A model generated the notes under the pieces. That model was not told the DNA's origin, did not search any database, and saw only the letters and a list, made by a program, of their open reading frames with translations. 64,000 nt of DNA. It comes from Cryobacterium tepidiphilum. GTDB lineage: Bacteria; Actinomycetota; Actinomycetes; Actinomycetales; Microbacteriaceae. Within the stretch, counting starts at the first letter, position 1, and every line of letters starts with the position of its first letter. Positions 36,325-45,439 of the stretch are shown here, in pieces. The stretch covers positions 1 to 64,000 of the forward strand of contig NZ_RDSR01000006.1 of assembly GCF_003716325.1 (NCBI RefSeq). Direction: 5' to 3'. A program made the translations under genes and the position numbers.

Positions 36325-37223
36325 CCGCGCAGCCGGCCGCCGCGAACCCGCGCGAGACGTGGCGGCTCGTAAAGCTGCCGCGCAACCAACGGCCCGCACC
36401 CACCGCGGGGCCGGTGCGCGTACTCGCCCACGAGCGCCTCGGCGACCGCTACATGGCCCTCACCCTCGAGGCGCCCGCGATCGCGGCATCCGCCCAGCCG
36501 GGACAGTTCGTCATGCTGACGGCCGCCCGCGCCCACGAGAACGCGCCCGCCCTGCCACGACCCATGGCCGTGTACTCCCGCGACCCCGCGGGTGGCACGA
36601 TCGAGATCCTCTACGGGGTCATCGGCGAGGGGACCCGGCAGCTGGCCGGCTTCGCGCCGGGTGAACAGATGTACGTCGTCGGGCCGCTCGGACGGTGCTT
36701 CGAGATGGGCGACTCACCAAGCGTGCTGCTCGTCGGCCGCGGCATCGGCACCTGCTCGCTGACCACCGTGGCGGAGGAGAGGGCACGCCGTGGCCTGCAG
36801 ACGATCGCCGTCACGAGCGCCCGCACGCCGGGCGCCGTGATCGGGGCCGACTTCTACCGCGACCGCGGGGCGAGCGTGGTCTACGCCGTGACCGACGAGG
36901 ACGGCAGCAGCGCGCCCGACTCCCTCTTCGACGTCCTCACGCGCGACTGGGACCACGCGCCGCCCGACGCGATCATGACGTGCGGTTCCGACCGGCTCAC
37001 CAGGCTCTGCGAGCGGCTCGGCGCCAGGTGGGGCGCCGATCTGCAGGTGTCGGTCGAGGCGCACATGGCGTGCGGGCTCGGCTACTGCCACGGATGCGCG
37101 TCCGGCGCGCGCAGCGAGGGCGACGAGAGCCCGCTGATCTGCCAGGACGGCCCCGTCTTCTCCTGGCAGCGGGGCGCCGACCTGTCCCCGGCGGCGGCGG
37201 GCGGAGCCGACGGGCAGGCCTGA
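36321..37223 (+). CDS. pyrK: Dihydroorotate dehydrogenase electron transfer subunit (PyrK-like)
   Basis: A 300-residue ferredoxin-reductase-type flavoprotein. The FAD-binding motif is RPMAVYS (about 80-86), the NAD-binding loop is GRGIGTCS (about 139-146), and the C-terminal [2Fe-2S] site is Cys251, Cys256, Cys259 and Cys274 (spacing C-x4-C-x2-C-x14-C), as in PyrK. It passes electrons between NAD(H) and the FMN of the PyrD partner. The first 30 or so residues are an extra tail. The pair is tightly coupled and separate from the downstream transporter operon. Confidence 0.88.
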   Translation: MTAQPAAANPRETWRLVKLPRNQRPAPTAGPVRVLAHERLGDRYMALTLEAPAIAASAQPGQFVMLTAARAHENAPALPRPMAVYSRDPAGGTIEILYGVIGEGTRQLAGFAPGEQMYVVGPLGRCFEMGDSPSVLLVGRGIGTCSLTTVAEERARRGLQTIAVTSARTPGAVIGADFYRDRGASVVYAVTDEDGSSAPDSLFDVLTRDWDHAPPDAIMTCGSDRLTRLCERLGARWGADLQVSVEAHMACGLGYCHGCASGARSEGDESPLICQDGPVFSWQRGADLSPAAAGGADGQA

Positions 37224-37284
37224 CCATCCGGCCCAGGTTGCCGAGGCGGTGCCGACTCGCGTTCGCGCTCTTGCGGAGGGCGGC

Positions 37285-37290
37285 TAGAGT
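37285..37290 (+). promoter_or_regulatory. -10 box (TAGAGT) of gntR
   Basis: TAGAGT lies eight bases before the ATG at 37299, giving a leaderless or nearly leaderless message and a promoter separate from pyrDK. Confidence 0.5.
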
Positions 37291-37298
37291 CTGGTGCT

Positions 37299-37958
37299 AT
37301 GACAGATCTACTGCGGCACACTCCGGGGAAGGAGTCGCTCTACGCCCAGCTGCGCACAGCGGTCTTCAACGGCGAGTTCCGCCCGGGCACCATTCTCGTC
37401 GAAGCCGCGGTCGCGGAGTCGTACGGCGTGAGTCGTACGCCCGTGCGGGAGGCATTGAGGGCGCTCGAGAAGGACGGCATCCTCCAGTACCGCGGGCGCC
37501 ACCTGATGGTGCGCGTCACGACGCTCGAGGAGGTCATGGAGATCTATGACTGCCGCATCGTGCTGGAAGGCACCGCCGCGGGCTGGGCGGCTCGGGCGCG
37601 GACCGACAACGACCTGGTGCTGCTCGAGCTGGCACTGAACGAGATGGTCAAGGCGGCGGACTCGTCGCCGTATGAGCAGGCCTCGGTGAACCACGCCTTC
37701 CACGATCGCCTCTGGCGGGCGAGCCACAACGCCACTCTTGTCGACCTGCTCTCCCGCCTCGAGGTGCACATCCGCCGCTACCCGGAACCGACCGTCAGCC
37801 GCCCGGGGCGGTGGACGCACGTGCTCGAGGAGCACGCCGCGATCATCGAGGCGGTGCGCAGCCAGAACGAGGAGGAGGCCGCCCGGCTGGGCCGCGAACA
37901 CATGGCGATCGCCCGCGATCTCAGGCTTCGGATGGTGAGGGAGAGCCAGCCGAAATAG
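37299..37958 (+). CDS. GntR family regulator, FadR/FCD subfamily
   Basis: A 219-residue regulator with an N-terminal winged helix (about 10-75, with SYGVSRTPVREALRALEKDG) and an all-helical FCD effector domain (about 80-210) holding likely metal-binding His residues, for example in NHAFHDRLW. FCD proteins bind carboxylates and repress adjacent catabolic operons. A TGTATACA palindrome, the usual operator type for this subfamily, overlaps the -10 box of the next operon, its likely target. Confidence 0.9.
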   Translation: MTDLLRHTPGKESLYAQLRTAVFNGEFRPGTILVEAAVAESYGVSRTPVREALRALEKDGILQYRGRHLMVRVTTLEEVMEIYDCRIVLEGTAAGWAARARTDNDLVLLELALNEMVKAADSSPYEQASVNHAFHDRLWRASHNATLVDLLSRLEVHIRRYPEPTVSRPGRWTHVLEEHAAIIEAVRSQNEEEAARLGREHMAIARDLRLRMVRESQPK

Positions 37959-37983
37959 CCCTGCGGGAATCTTCCCGAATACC

Positions 37984-38013
37984 TTGACTGCCCATCGCGT
38001 ACCGTTGTATACA
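37984..38013 (+). promoter_or_regulatory. Promoter of the ABC transporter operon with GntR-type operator
   Basis: TTGACT (37984-37989) is followed after 18 bases by TATACA (38008-38013). The 8-base palindrome TGTATACA (38006-38013) coincides with the -10 box and has the shape of GntR/FCD operators, so bound repressor would block polymerase directly. Confidence 0.65.
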
Positions 38014-38058
38014 TTTAACGCAGGGATGCCCCTGGCACCACGATGGAGAGGTGAAGGT

Positions 38059-39336
38059 ATGTTCAACGATGCACTTACGACTTCCAAGCAGCACTCGGCC
38101 AGGCGCGTGGCTTGGCGGGTCGCGGCGGTGGGCACAGCCCTCGCCCTGACCCTCACGGGTTGCTCGTCAGGCGGCGGAGACAACAGCAGCGGCAATGGTT
38201 CCAAGAACGTCAAGGTCGACGAGGTTCGGCTTGGCACGATTCTTCCGCTGACCGGTTCCACGGCACAGAACGGCAACAACTCCTTGCACGGCATCGAGCT
38301 TGCCGTCGAGCAGATCAACGCGGCCGGCGGCATCAAGTCGATGGGCGGCGCGAAGATCAAGCTGTCCACGGCGGATGCGACGAGCGACGCGGCCAAGGCG
38401 GCAAGCGCGGCCACCCAGTTCCTGTCGAAGGGCGAACCGCCCCTCGCCATCGTGGGTGCGTACGCGAGCGGCCTGACCATCACGGTGGCGCGCGTCACCG
38501 AGCGCGCCAAGGTGCCGCTGCTGAGCACCGGCTTCGCCGACGAGCTCACCCACCAGGGCTACAAGTACTTCTTCCAGCTGCCGCCGGCCTCGTCGCTCAT
38601 GGGTGCCGCGCAGTTCAACTACGCGATCGACATCGCCAAGGACGCCGGCAAGAGCATCGACAAGGTCGCCATCGTCTACGCGAACAACGCGTACGGCGAA
38701 TCGCAGGCGAAGGCGCTCAAGGCGCAGGCTGACAAGGCCGGCAAGACGGTCGTGCTCAACGAGGGCTATTCCCCGAACATCACCGACGCCGGCCCGATCG
38801 TCTCGAAGATCGTCGCGTCCAAGCCCGACGCCATCTACTCGATCGCCTACGTGCCGGACTCGGTGCTGCTGATGCGCGCGCTCAAGGCGCAGGGCAGTGA
38901 CGTGCCGATCTTCGGCGGCACCGGCGGGTACATCACCCCCGACTTCGTCAAGGCCCTCGGCGACCAGGTGAACGACGTGTTCAGCATCACGACGAGCAAC
39001 CCCGACGGCTACGGCGACATCGGTGCGGCGTACCTCAAGAAGTACGGCGAGTTCATGCCGCAGGAGGCACACGACAACGCTGCTGCCGTCTACGTCTTCG
39101 CCCAGGCGCTCGAGGAGCACCCGACGACGGACTCGACGGATCTCGCGAAGTACCTGCACGAGGGCAAGTTCGACCAGGGCGCGGCGGCTTCGATGCCCGG
39201 CGGTTTCGTCGACTTCGACGAGACCGGCGTGAACGTGAACGCCAAGCCCGTGATGGTGCAGTGGCAGAACAAGAGCCTGATCGGAGTCTGGCCCGCCGAC
39301 ATCGTCAAGGGCAAGCCAGTCTGGCCCGGCCAGTAG
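38059..39336 (+). CDS. ABC transporter substrate-binding lipoprotein (LivK type)
   Basis: A 425-residue extracellular solute-binding lipoprotein. The signal peptide ends in the lipobox LTGC, with lipidated Cys35. The mature part has the type I periplasmic binding fold of the branched-chain amino acid/amide family (LGTILPLTGSTAQNGN, then GIELAVEQINAAGG). The family also binds urea, amides and aromatic acids, so orotate or an ureido compound is possible. The ATG at 38059 follows GAGAGGTGAAGG. It is the first gene of an eleven-gene operon. Confidence 0.9.
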   Translation: MFNDALTTSKQHSARRVAWRVAAVGTALALTLTGCSSGGGDNSSGNGSKNVKVDEVRLGTILPLTGSTAQNGNNSLHGIELAVEQINAAGGIKSMGGAKIKLSTADATSDAAKAASAATQFLSKGEPPLAIVGAYASGLTITVARVTERAKVPLLSTGFADELTHQGYKYFFQLPPASSLMGAAQFNYAIDIAKDAGKSIDKVAIVYANNAYGESQAKALKAQADKAGKTVVLNEGYSPNITDAGPIVSKIVASKPDAIYSIAYVPDSVLLMRALKAQGSDVPIFGGTGGYITPDFVKALGDQVNDVFSITTSNPDGYGDIGAAYLKKYGEFMPQEAHDNAAAVYVFAQALEEHPTTDSTDLAKYLHEGKFDQGAAASMPGGFVDFDETGVNVNAKPVMVQWQNKSLIGVWPADIVKGKPVWPGQ

Positions 39337-39361
39337 GCGCGGCGGAGTCGGATATCAATCC

Positions 39362-40261
39362 ATGGACATCCTGAATCACGTTGCGCAATCGGTCGCGAAC
39401 GGCCTGCTCATCGGAAGCGTGTATGCGCTGATCTCGGTGGGACTGACACTGATCTTCGGTGTCATGAACATCGTGAACTTCGCCCACGGCGAGTTCCTGA
39501 TGGTGGGCATGTTCGGCGCCTACTTCGCCAGCACGGCGTTCGGCCTCGATCCGCTGTGGATCGCGCCGCTGATCGGCATCGCGGGATTCCTGCTGGGCGC
39601 CTTGGTGGAACGGACGATCATCGAACCGATAATCAAGGCGCCCCAGTCGGCACAGATCATCGCCACCGTGGGCCTCGGCATCATCCTGGCCAACGGGGCG
39701 GCGGCGATATTCGGCAACAACTTCCTGAGTGTGAAGACGCCCTACCAGGGCGAGACGTTCTCGCTCTTCGGCCTGCACTTCGCCGCGACCTTCGTGTACG
39801 CCGCCGCGTACGCGGTCGTCATGGCGGTGTTGCTCGCACTGTTCCTGAACAAGACCCGCTTCGGCAAGGCGATGCGGGCGACCGCGCAGAACCGCGGTGC
39901 GGCCCAGCTGCTCGGGATCGACCCCAAACGGATGTACATGGTCGCGTTCGGCCTCGGCGTGGCGCTCGTCACGCTGGCCGGCTCGGTCATCCTCCCGTAC
40001 ACGCTCGTCTACCCGTTCATCGGCCAGCAATACGTGCTGATCATGTTCACGGTCGTCGTGCTCGGCGGGCTCGGCTCCATCCGCGGGGCGATCATCGCGG
40101 GGCTCGTGGTAGGCGTCATCCAGTCGCTCTCCACACTCCTGCTGCCGAGCGAGCTTCAGAATCTGCCCGTGTTCATCGTCTTCTTCATCGCGCTCGTTTT
40201 GATCTCCGGGGGGGTGCTCAGTCGTGTCCGTAACGCGTCCGTCAAGCTCAAGCGCAGCTAG
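39362..40261 (+). CDS. ABC transporter permease (LivH type)
   Basis: A 299-residue inner-membrane permease with about eight helices. It has the LivH opening segment NGLLIGSVYALISVGLTLIFG and the conserved MNIVNFAHGEFLMVG, with GLGSIRGAIIAGL towards the C-terminus. It pairs with the LivM-type permease to form the import channel. It starts 25 bases after the lipoprotein gene. Confidence 0.92.
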   Translation: MDILNHVAQSVANGLLIGSVYALISVGLTLIFGVMNIVNFAHGEFLMVGMFGAYFASTAFGLDPLWIAPLIGIAGFLLGALVERTIIEPIIKAPQSAQIIATVGLGIILANGAAAIFGNNFLSVKTPYQGETFSLFGLHFAATFVYAAAYAVVMAVLLALFLNKTRFGKAMRATAQNRGAAQLLGIDPKRMYMVAFGLGVALVTLAGSVILPYTLVYPFIGQQYVLIMFTVVVLGGLGSIRGAIIAGLVVGVIQSLSTLLLPSELQNLPVFIVFFIALVLISGGVLSRVRNASVKLKRS

Positions 40262-41252
40262 TTTCGTGAGGTCGCTGCCCACGTCCCGCCCCTGGCGGAT
40301 CGCCTTCTACCTCGTGGCGCTCGCCGCGCTCTTCCTCGCCCCGGTGTACCTGCAGAGCAGTTACAGCGTGCGGATCCTCGTGCTCGTCTGCCTGTTCGGC
40401 GCGGCATCCACGGGGTGGAACCTCATCGGCGGCTATGCCAACCAGATCTCGCTGGGCCACACGGTCTTCTTCGGGATCGGCGCATACGCGACGGTGATCT
40501 TCCAGGGCACGCTCGGGTTGAGCCCGTGGCTGGCGATCCCGACGGGCATCGTGCTCGCCGTGATCGTGGCGCTCCTGATCGGCTGGCCGACGTTCCAGCT
40601 GTCTGGGCACTACTTCGCCCTGGCCACCCTGGCGCTGCTGCCCGTGTTCCACATCATCGCAACGTACTGGGAGGATCTCACGGGCGGGTCGGTCGGCATC
40701 TCCGTGCCGATCCTGCCGTCCGGGCTCGACACGCTGCAGTTCGACACCCCCACGCCGTTCTTCTACATCGCGGCGGTGCTGCTGGTGCTCGTCATGATCC
40801 TCGCCCGGTGGGTGCGCCAGTCGGTGCTGGGCCTGCAGCTCGACGCGATCCGGCTCAACCCGCAGGCGTCGACCCTCGCGGGGGTCAACCAGTTCCGGGC
40901 GAAGATGAAGGCGCTCGTCATGAGCGCCGCGGTGGTCGCCGTGGCCGGTTCGCTCTACGGAGCCTTCCTGCAGTTCATGGACCCCGACACCGCCTTCTCC
41001 TGGAACACGACGCTGAACCTCGTCCTGTTCGCGATGGTCGGCGGGGTGCGCTTCTGGTGGGGCCCGGCCCTCGGCGCCCTGATCCTCATTCCGTTCGGGG
41101 AGTTCGCGTCGGCCCAGCTCACCGGCAACCTCGCGGCCCTCGGCCAGCTGGCGTACGGCGTGCTGCTGATCCTGCTCGTGCTGTTCCAGCCGCGCGGCAT
41201 CGGCGGACTGTTCTCGATTGTGTGGCAGAAGGCGACCGGGAGGAAACTGTGA
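40224..41252 (+). CDS. ABC transporter permease (LivM type)
   Basis: A 342-residue permease with the LivM signature YANQISLGHTVFFGIGAYAT and about nine helices. The frame opens at a GTG at 40224, overlapping livH by 38 bases. Another GTG at 40266 would avoid the overlap and cannot be excluded. The stop overlaps the next gene by GTGA. Confidence 0.91.
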   Translation: MSVTRPSSSSAASFVRSLPTSRPWRIAFYLVALAALFLAPVYLQSSYSVRILVLVCLFGAASTGWNLIGGYANQISLGHTVFFGIGAYATVIFQGTLGLSPWLAIPTGIVLAVIVALLIGWPTFQLSGHYFALATLALLPVFHIIATYWEDLTGGSVGISVPILPSGLDTLQFDTPTPFFYIAAVLLVLVMILARWVRQSVLGLQLDAIRLNPQASTLAGVNQFRAKMKALVMSAAVVAVAGSLYGAFLQFMDPDTAFSWNTTLNLVLFAMVGGVRFWWGPALGALILIPFGEFASAQLTGNLAALGQLAYGVLLILLVLFQPRGIGGLFSIVWQKATGRKL

Positions 41253-41968
41253 GCGCGATACTGAGGGTTCAGGACCTCTCGCAACGCTTCGGCGGACTGC
41301 ACGCATTGAAAGATGTGAGCTTCGACATCATCGACGGTGAGATCCTCGGAATCATCGGCCCGAACGGTGCCGGCAAGTCCACCTTGTTCAATGCGATCGT
41401 CGGGGTCGTCCCGCCCATCTCCGGGCACGTTTGGTTCAAGGACGAAGACCTCGTCGGGGTGCCGCCGCACGAGGTCATGGCCAAGGGCGTCGCGAAGACC
41501 TCGCAGAGCGTGCAGGTCTTCGACGAGATGAGCGTGCTCGACAACGTCGCCGTGGCGGCCCTGTTGAAGAACGACTCGATCAAGTCCGCCCGGGAGGCGG
41601 CGCGTGGTGAGCTCGAGTTCTGGGGATTGCAGTCCTTCGCCGACGTGATCGCCCAGGACCTCACCCTGGCGCAGCGCTCCACGCTCGAGCTGGCCCGCGC
41701 GATGATGCTGCATCCGGCCGTGCTGCTCGTGGACGAGGTGATGGCGGGCCTCAACGAGGTCGAGGTCGACCAGATGCTCGACCGCATGATGCAGGCCAAC
41801 CGGGAACGCGGCGTGACCCTCATCGTCATCGAACACAACATGAGGGCGCTGATGCGCATCTCACACCGCATCCTGGCCCTCGACTACGGCGCGGTCATCG
41901 CCCTCGGCGAACCCGCCGAGGTCAGCAAGAACCAGCGCGTCGTGGACGCCTACCTGGGGGTGGAGTAA
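41249..41968 (+). CDS. ABC transporter ATP-binding protein (LivG type), unusual signature
   Basis: A 239-residue ATPase with Walker [10 protein letters not shown], Walker [11 protein letters not shown] and the switch histidine in IEHNM. The ABC signature, normally LSGGQ or a LivG variant such as LPYGAQ, reads LTLAQR here, which lacks both glycines. Motifs otherwise match LivG. With LivF it would energise import. GGGAGGA precedes the GTG start. Confidence 0.9.
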   Translation: MSAILRVQDLSQRFGGLHALKDVSFDIIDGEILGIIGPNGAGKSTLFNAIVGVVPPISGHVWFKDEDLVGVPPHEVMAKGVAKTSQSVQVFDEMSVLDNVAVAALLKNDSIKSAREAARGELEFWGLQSFADVIAQDLTLAQRSTLELARAMMLHPAVLLVDEVMAGLNEVEVDQMLDRMMQANRERGVTLIVIEHNMRALMRISHRILALDYGAVIALGEPAEVSKNQRVVDAYLGVE

Positions 41969-42675
41969 TGGGTCTCGAGATCACCGACCTGCAGTCCGGT
42001 TACGGCAACATCGAGGTGCTGCACAAGATCTCCCTCGCAGTGGATGACGGCGACTACGTCGCCGTGGTGGGGGCGAACGGGGCCGGAAAGACGACCCTCC
42101 TGAAGTCCATCTCGGGAACGGTTCGCGCCAAGGGCGGGTCGATCGTGTTCAACGGCAACGACCTGCTCGCCAGGCCCGCGCACAAGGTGCCGCAGCTGCT
42201 GATCGCCCACGTCCCCGAAGGCCGGCAGATCTTCCCCGAGCTGAGCGTCTACGACAACCTCATGGCCGGCGCCTGGCTCGTGAAGGACAAGGACCAGCGC
42301 GCGCAGACCCTCGGCGAGGTGTACGACCTCTTCCCCCGTCTCAAGGAGCGCAGCGGCCAGATGGCCGGCACCCTCTCCGGCGGCGAGCAGCAAATGGTCG
42401 CGGTGGGCCGCGCGCTGATGCTGCGGCCCAAGCTGATCATGCTCGACGAGCCCTCCCAGGGCCTCGCGCCCAAGCTGGTCACCGAGATGTACCAACAGCT
42501 CGCCGAGGTGCACGGGCTCGGTACGAGCGTGCTCCTGGTCGAGCAGAACACCACCGCGGCCCTCAAGTACGCCAAGCGGGCGTACGTCATGGAGCAGGGC
42601 CGCATCACGATGAGCGGGTCGTCCGAGGAACTGCGCGGCAGCGAAGAGATCCGCAAAGCATATCTAGGGATATAG
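41968..42675 (+). CDS. ABC transporter ATP-binding protein (LivF type)
   Basis: A 235-residue ATPase with Walker A GANGAGKTT, the canonical signature LSGGEQQM, Walker B LIMLDEPSQG and the switch histidine position occupied by Gln in LVEQNT, as usual in LivF. It overlaps the preceding gene by one base (TAATG). It completes a LivKHMGF-type importer. Confidence 0.93.
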   Translation: MGLEITDLQSGYGNIEVLHKISLAVDDGDYVAVVGANGAGKTTLLKSISGTVRAKGGSIVFNGNDLLARPAHKVPQLLIAHVPEGRQIFPELSVYDNLMAGAWLVKDKDQRAQTLGEVYDLFPRLKERSGQMAGTLSGGEQQMVAVGRALMLRPKLIMLDEPSQGLAPKLVTEMYQQLAEVHGLGTSVLLVEQNTTAALKYAKRAYVMEQGRITMSGSSEELRGSEEIRKAYLGI

Positions 42676-42679
42676 AAAA

Positions 42680-44077
42680 ATGAGACTACTGGTCAAGAAT
42701 GGTTCCGTCGTCACCCCGGATGGCGTGCAGGAGGTCGACGTTCTCTGCGAGAACGGCACGATCGCGGCCTTGCTCGAGCGTGGCTTCGAGGTCGACGCCG
42801 ACGAAGTGGTCGACGTCACCGGCCAGCTCGTCTTCCCCGGCTTCATCGACCCGCACGTGCACTCGCGCGACCCCGGCCTCACCGAGAAGGAGGACTTCGC
42901 GCACTCCACCCTCGGCGCGCTCACCGGCGGGGTCACGACGATCCTCGAGATGCCCAACGCGATCCCGCCGGTCGACTCGGCGGACATGTTCCGCCAGCGC
43001 CGCGAGCACCATGAGCAGGTGGCCTGGGTCGACTTCGGCCTCTGGGGCATCGCGATCGGGGACAGCAACCTCGACGAGATCGGCCCGATGTTCGCGGAGG
43101 GTGCGGCGGCGGTCAAGCTGTTCTGGGGATACGCGCTGCGCAAGGACACGAAGCAGCTCGTCTACAACATGGGTGACGAGCCACCGGAGAACCTGATCCT
43201 TCCGCCCGAGAACGGCGGGGTCCTGCGGATCTTCAAGGCAGTCGCCGCCGCGGGCGGCCTGCTCGGCGTGCACTGCGAGGACCGCGACATCCTCGCGGCC
43301 AGCGAGGAGGAGCTCGGTCATCCGATCGAATCGTACGATGACCTGCTCGCCGCACGCCCCGCGATCGCCGAGGCGACCTCCATCGCGGTCGGCGCGCAGT
43401 TCTCGAAAGCGACCGGCTGCCGCTTCCATGTCGTGCACATGGCGTCTGAAGCCGGCGCCGACGTGGTGCGCGCGGCGCAGGACGAGGGCCTGCCCGTCAC
43501 CGCGGAGACCTGCCCGCAATACCTGTCGCTGAGCGCCGAGGACTACGAGCGGATCGGTCCGATGATGAAGGTGTACCCGCCCATTCGTGGCGTGGAGAAT
43601 CAGGAGTCGCTGTGGGAGGCGGTGAACGACGGCACGATCGTGTCGATCGGCTCTGACCACGCACCGCACACCGTCGAGGAGAAATCGCAGCCGCTTGCCA
43701 CCCAGCCTGCCGGTGGGGTGGGCTGCGAGACCTTCGGCCCGGTCATGCTCGACCAGATGTTCAAGGGCGGCACGACCCCGGAGCGGTTCGCCGAGGTGAT
43801 GTCGACCTCGACGGCCAAACTGTACGGACTCTACCCGCGCAAGGGCGCGATCCTGCCGGGCAGCGACGCTGACCTCACCATCGTCGATCCGGAGGCGACG
43901 TGGACGGTGCGTAACGAGGAGCTGGTCGCGAAGCAGCCGACGAGCGCCTGGAACGGCTTCGAGCTGAAGGGCATGCCGACCACGGTGATCCTTCGCGGCG
44001 AGGTGGCCATGAAGGACCGCAAGCCGGTCGGGGAACGCCGCGGCCGTTTCGTCGCCGCCCGGCACGACTCCGAGTAG
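42680..44077 (+). CDS. Dihydroorotase-like cyclic amidohydrolase
   Basis: A 465-residue enzyme of the dihydroorotase/allantoinase/hydantoinase superfamily. Metal ligands are His59 and His61, carboxylated Lys146 (AVKLFWGY), His198, His253 and Asp326 (GSDHAPH). Arg63 in DPHVHSRDPG and Asn93 in MPNAIPP correspond to the dihydroorotase residues that hold the substrate carboxylate. Allantoinases usually have Asn at the Arg position. I therefore favour hydrolysis of dihydroorotate to N-carbamoyl-L-aspartate, which fits the PyrDK and carbamoylase neighbours. Allantoinase or hydantoinase activity remains possible. Confidence 0.83.
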   Translation: MRLLVKNGSVVTPDGVQEVDVLCENGTIAALLERGFEVDADEVVDVTGQLVFPGFIDPHVHSRDPGLTEKEDFAHSTLGALTGGVTTILEMPNAIPPVDSADMFRQRREHHEQVAWVDFGLWGIAIGDSNLDEIGPMFAEGAAAVKLFWGYALRKDTKQLVYNMGDEPPENLILPPENGGVLRIFKAVAAAGGLLGVHCEDRDILAASEEELGHPIESYDDLLAARPAIAEATSIAVGAQFSKATGCRFHVVHMASEAGADVVRAAQDEGLPVTAETCPQYLSLSAEDYERIGPMMKVYPPIRGVENQESLWEAVNDGTIVSIGSDHAPHTVEEKSQPLATQPAGGVGCETFGPVMLDQMFKGGTTPERFAEVMSTSTAKLYGLYPRKGAILPGSDADLTIVDPEATWTVRNEELVAKQPTSAWNGFELKGMPTTVILRGEVAMKDRKPVGERRGRFVAARHDSE

Positions 44078-44081
44078 CGTC

Positions 44082-45434
44082 ATGCCAGGGAGCCTCCTCG
44101 ACCACGCGGTCACCGTTTCCGCCGGCCTCGAGCTGGACAAGGTCCCGCCTGAGGCGCTGCGGCAGGCCGGTTACGTCATCGCAGACACCGTCGGGGTGAG
44201 CCGCGCGGGCGCCAGGCAGCCGGAGATGCGGCAGCTCCTCGAGCTGTCACGCGCCGAGGGCACGATCGGCGAGCGCGCCGCGGATGCTGCGGGCGGCGTC
44301 GCTTCCGGCCCGCAGCGTACGGCCACCGTGCTCTCGACGCCGACATCCGCGTCGACGCCGGCGCAGGCGGCCTTCCTGAACGCGACCGCGGGGAGCTTCC
44401 TCGAGCTCGACGAGGGCATGCGGCCCACCGGGCACCCCGCGATGCAGATCGTGCCGGCGGCGCTCGCCGTGGCCGAGAGCACGGGCGCGAGCGGCACCGA
44501 GCTGCTCCGCGCGGTGCTCGCCGGATACGAGGCGACGAGCCGCTTGTTCCGGGCGTTCCGCCTCCGCTACCCGGTGCATCCGCACGGTCACCTCGGAGCG
44601 ATCGGCGGCGCCGTCGCCGTCGCGCTGCTCGAGGGCACCGACCCGGTGCGCGCGGCGCGTATCGCCGGCACCACGCCGATCCTGTCCGTGTGGGACGCGT
44701 GCTACGAGGGAGCGACCGCCCGCAATACGTGGATGGGACTGGCCGCGCAGTCCGCCGTGCGGGCATCGATGCTCGACCGTGCCGGTTTCGCGGGCTCGGC
44801 GACGGCCCTGGAGGTCGCGTTCGGCCAGATCGCCGGCGAGCTCGTGGACCGGGAGGCGCTCGAGAGTCCCCTGGATTACGGCCGGCTGGGCATCCGGAAC
44901 AACTACTTCAAGCTGCACAGCGCCTGCGCGCTCTCGCACGCGGCGCTCGACGCCATGCAGCAGCTGCGCCTGCCCGCAGCGGGCGAGATCGAGAGCATCG
45001 TCGTGGAGACCGTGAGCAACAACATGAAGCTCGACCGCCAGGCGCAACCCAACGACCTGTCGGCCCGGTTCTCGCTCCCGTACGCCGTCGCCACCGCGGC
45101 GGTCGTGGGGCGGACCGACCCGGAGGCCTTCCACTACCGGCCCGACGTCGCCGAGCTCGCCAGGCGCGTCGAGGTGCGGACCGCCGACGACCTCGAGGCG
45201 AGCTGGCCGGAATCCTCCCCGGCACGGGTCACCGTGCTCACGGCCGCGGGCGTTGAGACCGCGCAGGTGCAGAACCCGCACGGCCACCACGCGGAACCCG
45301 TGACCGAGACGGAGCTTCGGGCGAAGTTCGAGGCGCTGCTGGACGACCGGCACCATGCCGCCGCGTGGTGGGAACGGCTCACGGGCCTCGGCGAGGTCGA
45401 GGACTGCTCCACGCTGTTCGGCTCGGCGAGGTGA
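44082..45434 (+). CDS. MmgE/PrpD family protein
   Basis: A 450-residue protein of the MmgE/PrpD fold, which includes 2-methylcitrate dehydratase and cis-aconitate decarboxylase. Typical segments are YVIADTVGV near the N-terminus, ELDEGMRPTGHPAMQIVPA, HPHGHLGAIGGAVAVA and NNYFKLHSACALSHAALDA. The family acts on small carboxylic acids by dehydration, isomerisation or decarboxylation. The step here is unknown. It follows the amidohydrolase gene by four bases. Confidence 0.86.
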   Translation: MPGSLLDHAVTVSAGLELDKVPPEALRQAGYVIADTVGVSRAGARQPEMRQLLELSRAEGTIGERAADAAGGVASGPQRTATVLSTPTSASTPAQAAFLNATAGSFLELDEGMRPTGHPAMQIVPAALAVAESTGASGTELLRAVLAGYEATSRLFRAFRLRYPVHPHGHLGAIGGAVAVALLEGTDPVRAARIAGTTPILSVWDACYEGATARNTWMGLAAQSAVRASMLDRAGFAGSATALEVAFGQIAGELVDREALESPLDYGRLGIRNNYFKLHSACALSHAALDAMQQLRLPAAGEIESIVVETVSNNMKLDRQAQPNDLSARFSLPYAVATAAVVGRTDPEAFHYRPDVAELARRVEVRTADDLEASWPESSPARVTVLTAAGVETAQVQNPHGHHAEPVTETELRAKFEALLDDRHHAAAWWERLTGLGEVEDCSTLFGSAR

Positions 45435-45439
45435 CGCCG

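Noticed and set aside
35341-37223. PyrD-PyrK pair as dihydropyrimidine dehydrogenase (PreA/PreT)
   Set aside because: The PyrD-like protein has no C-terminal ferredoxin domain and the partner has the PyrK-type C-terminal [2Fe-2S] site.
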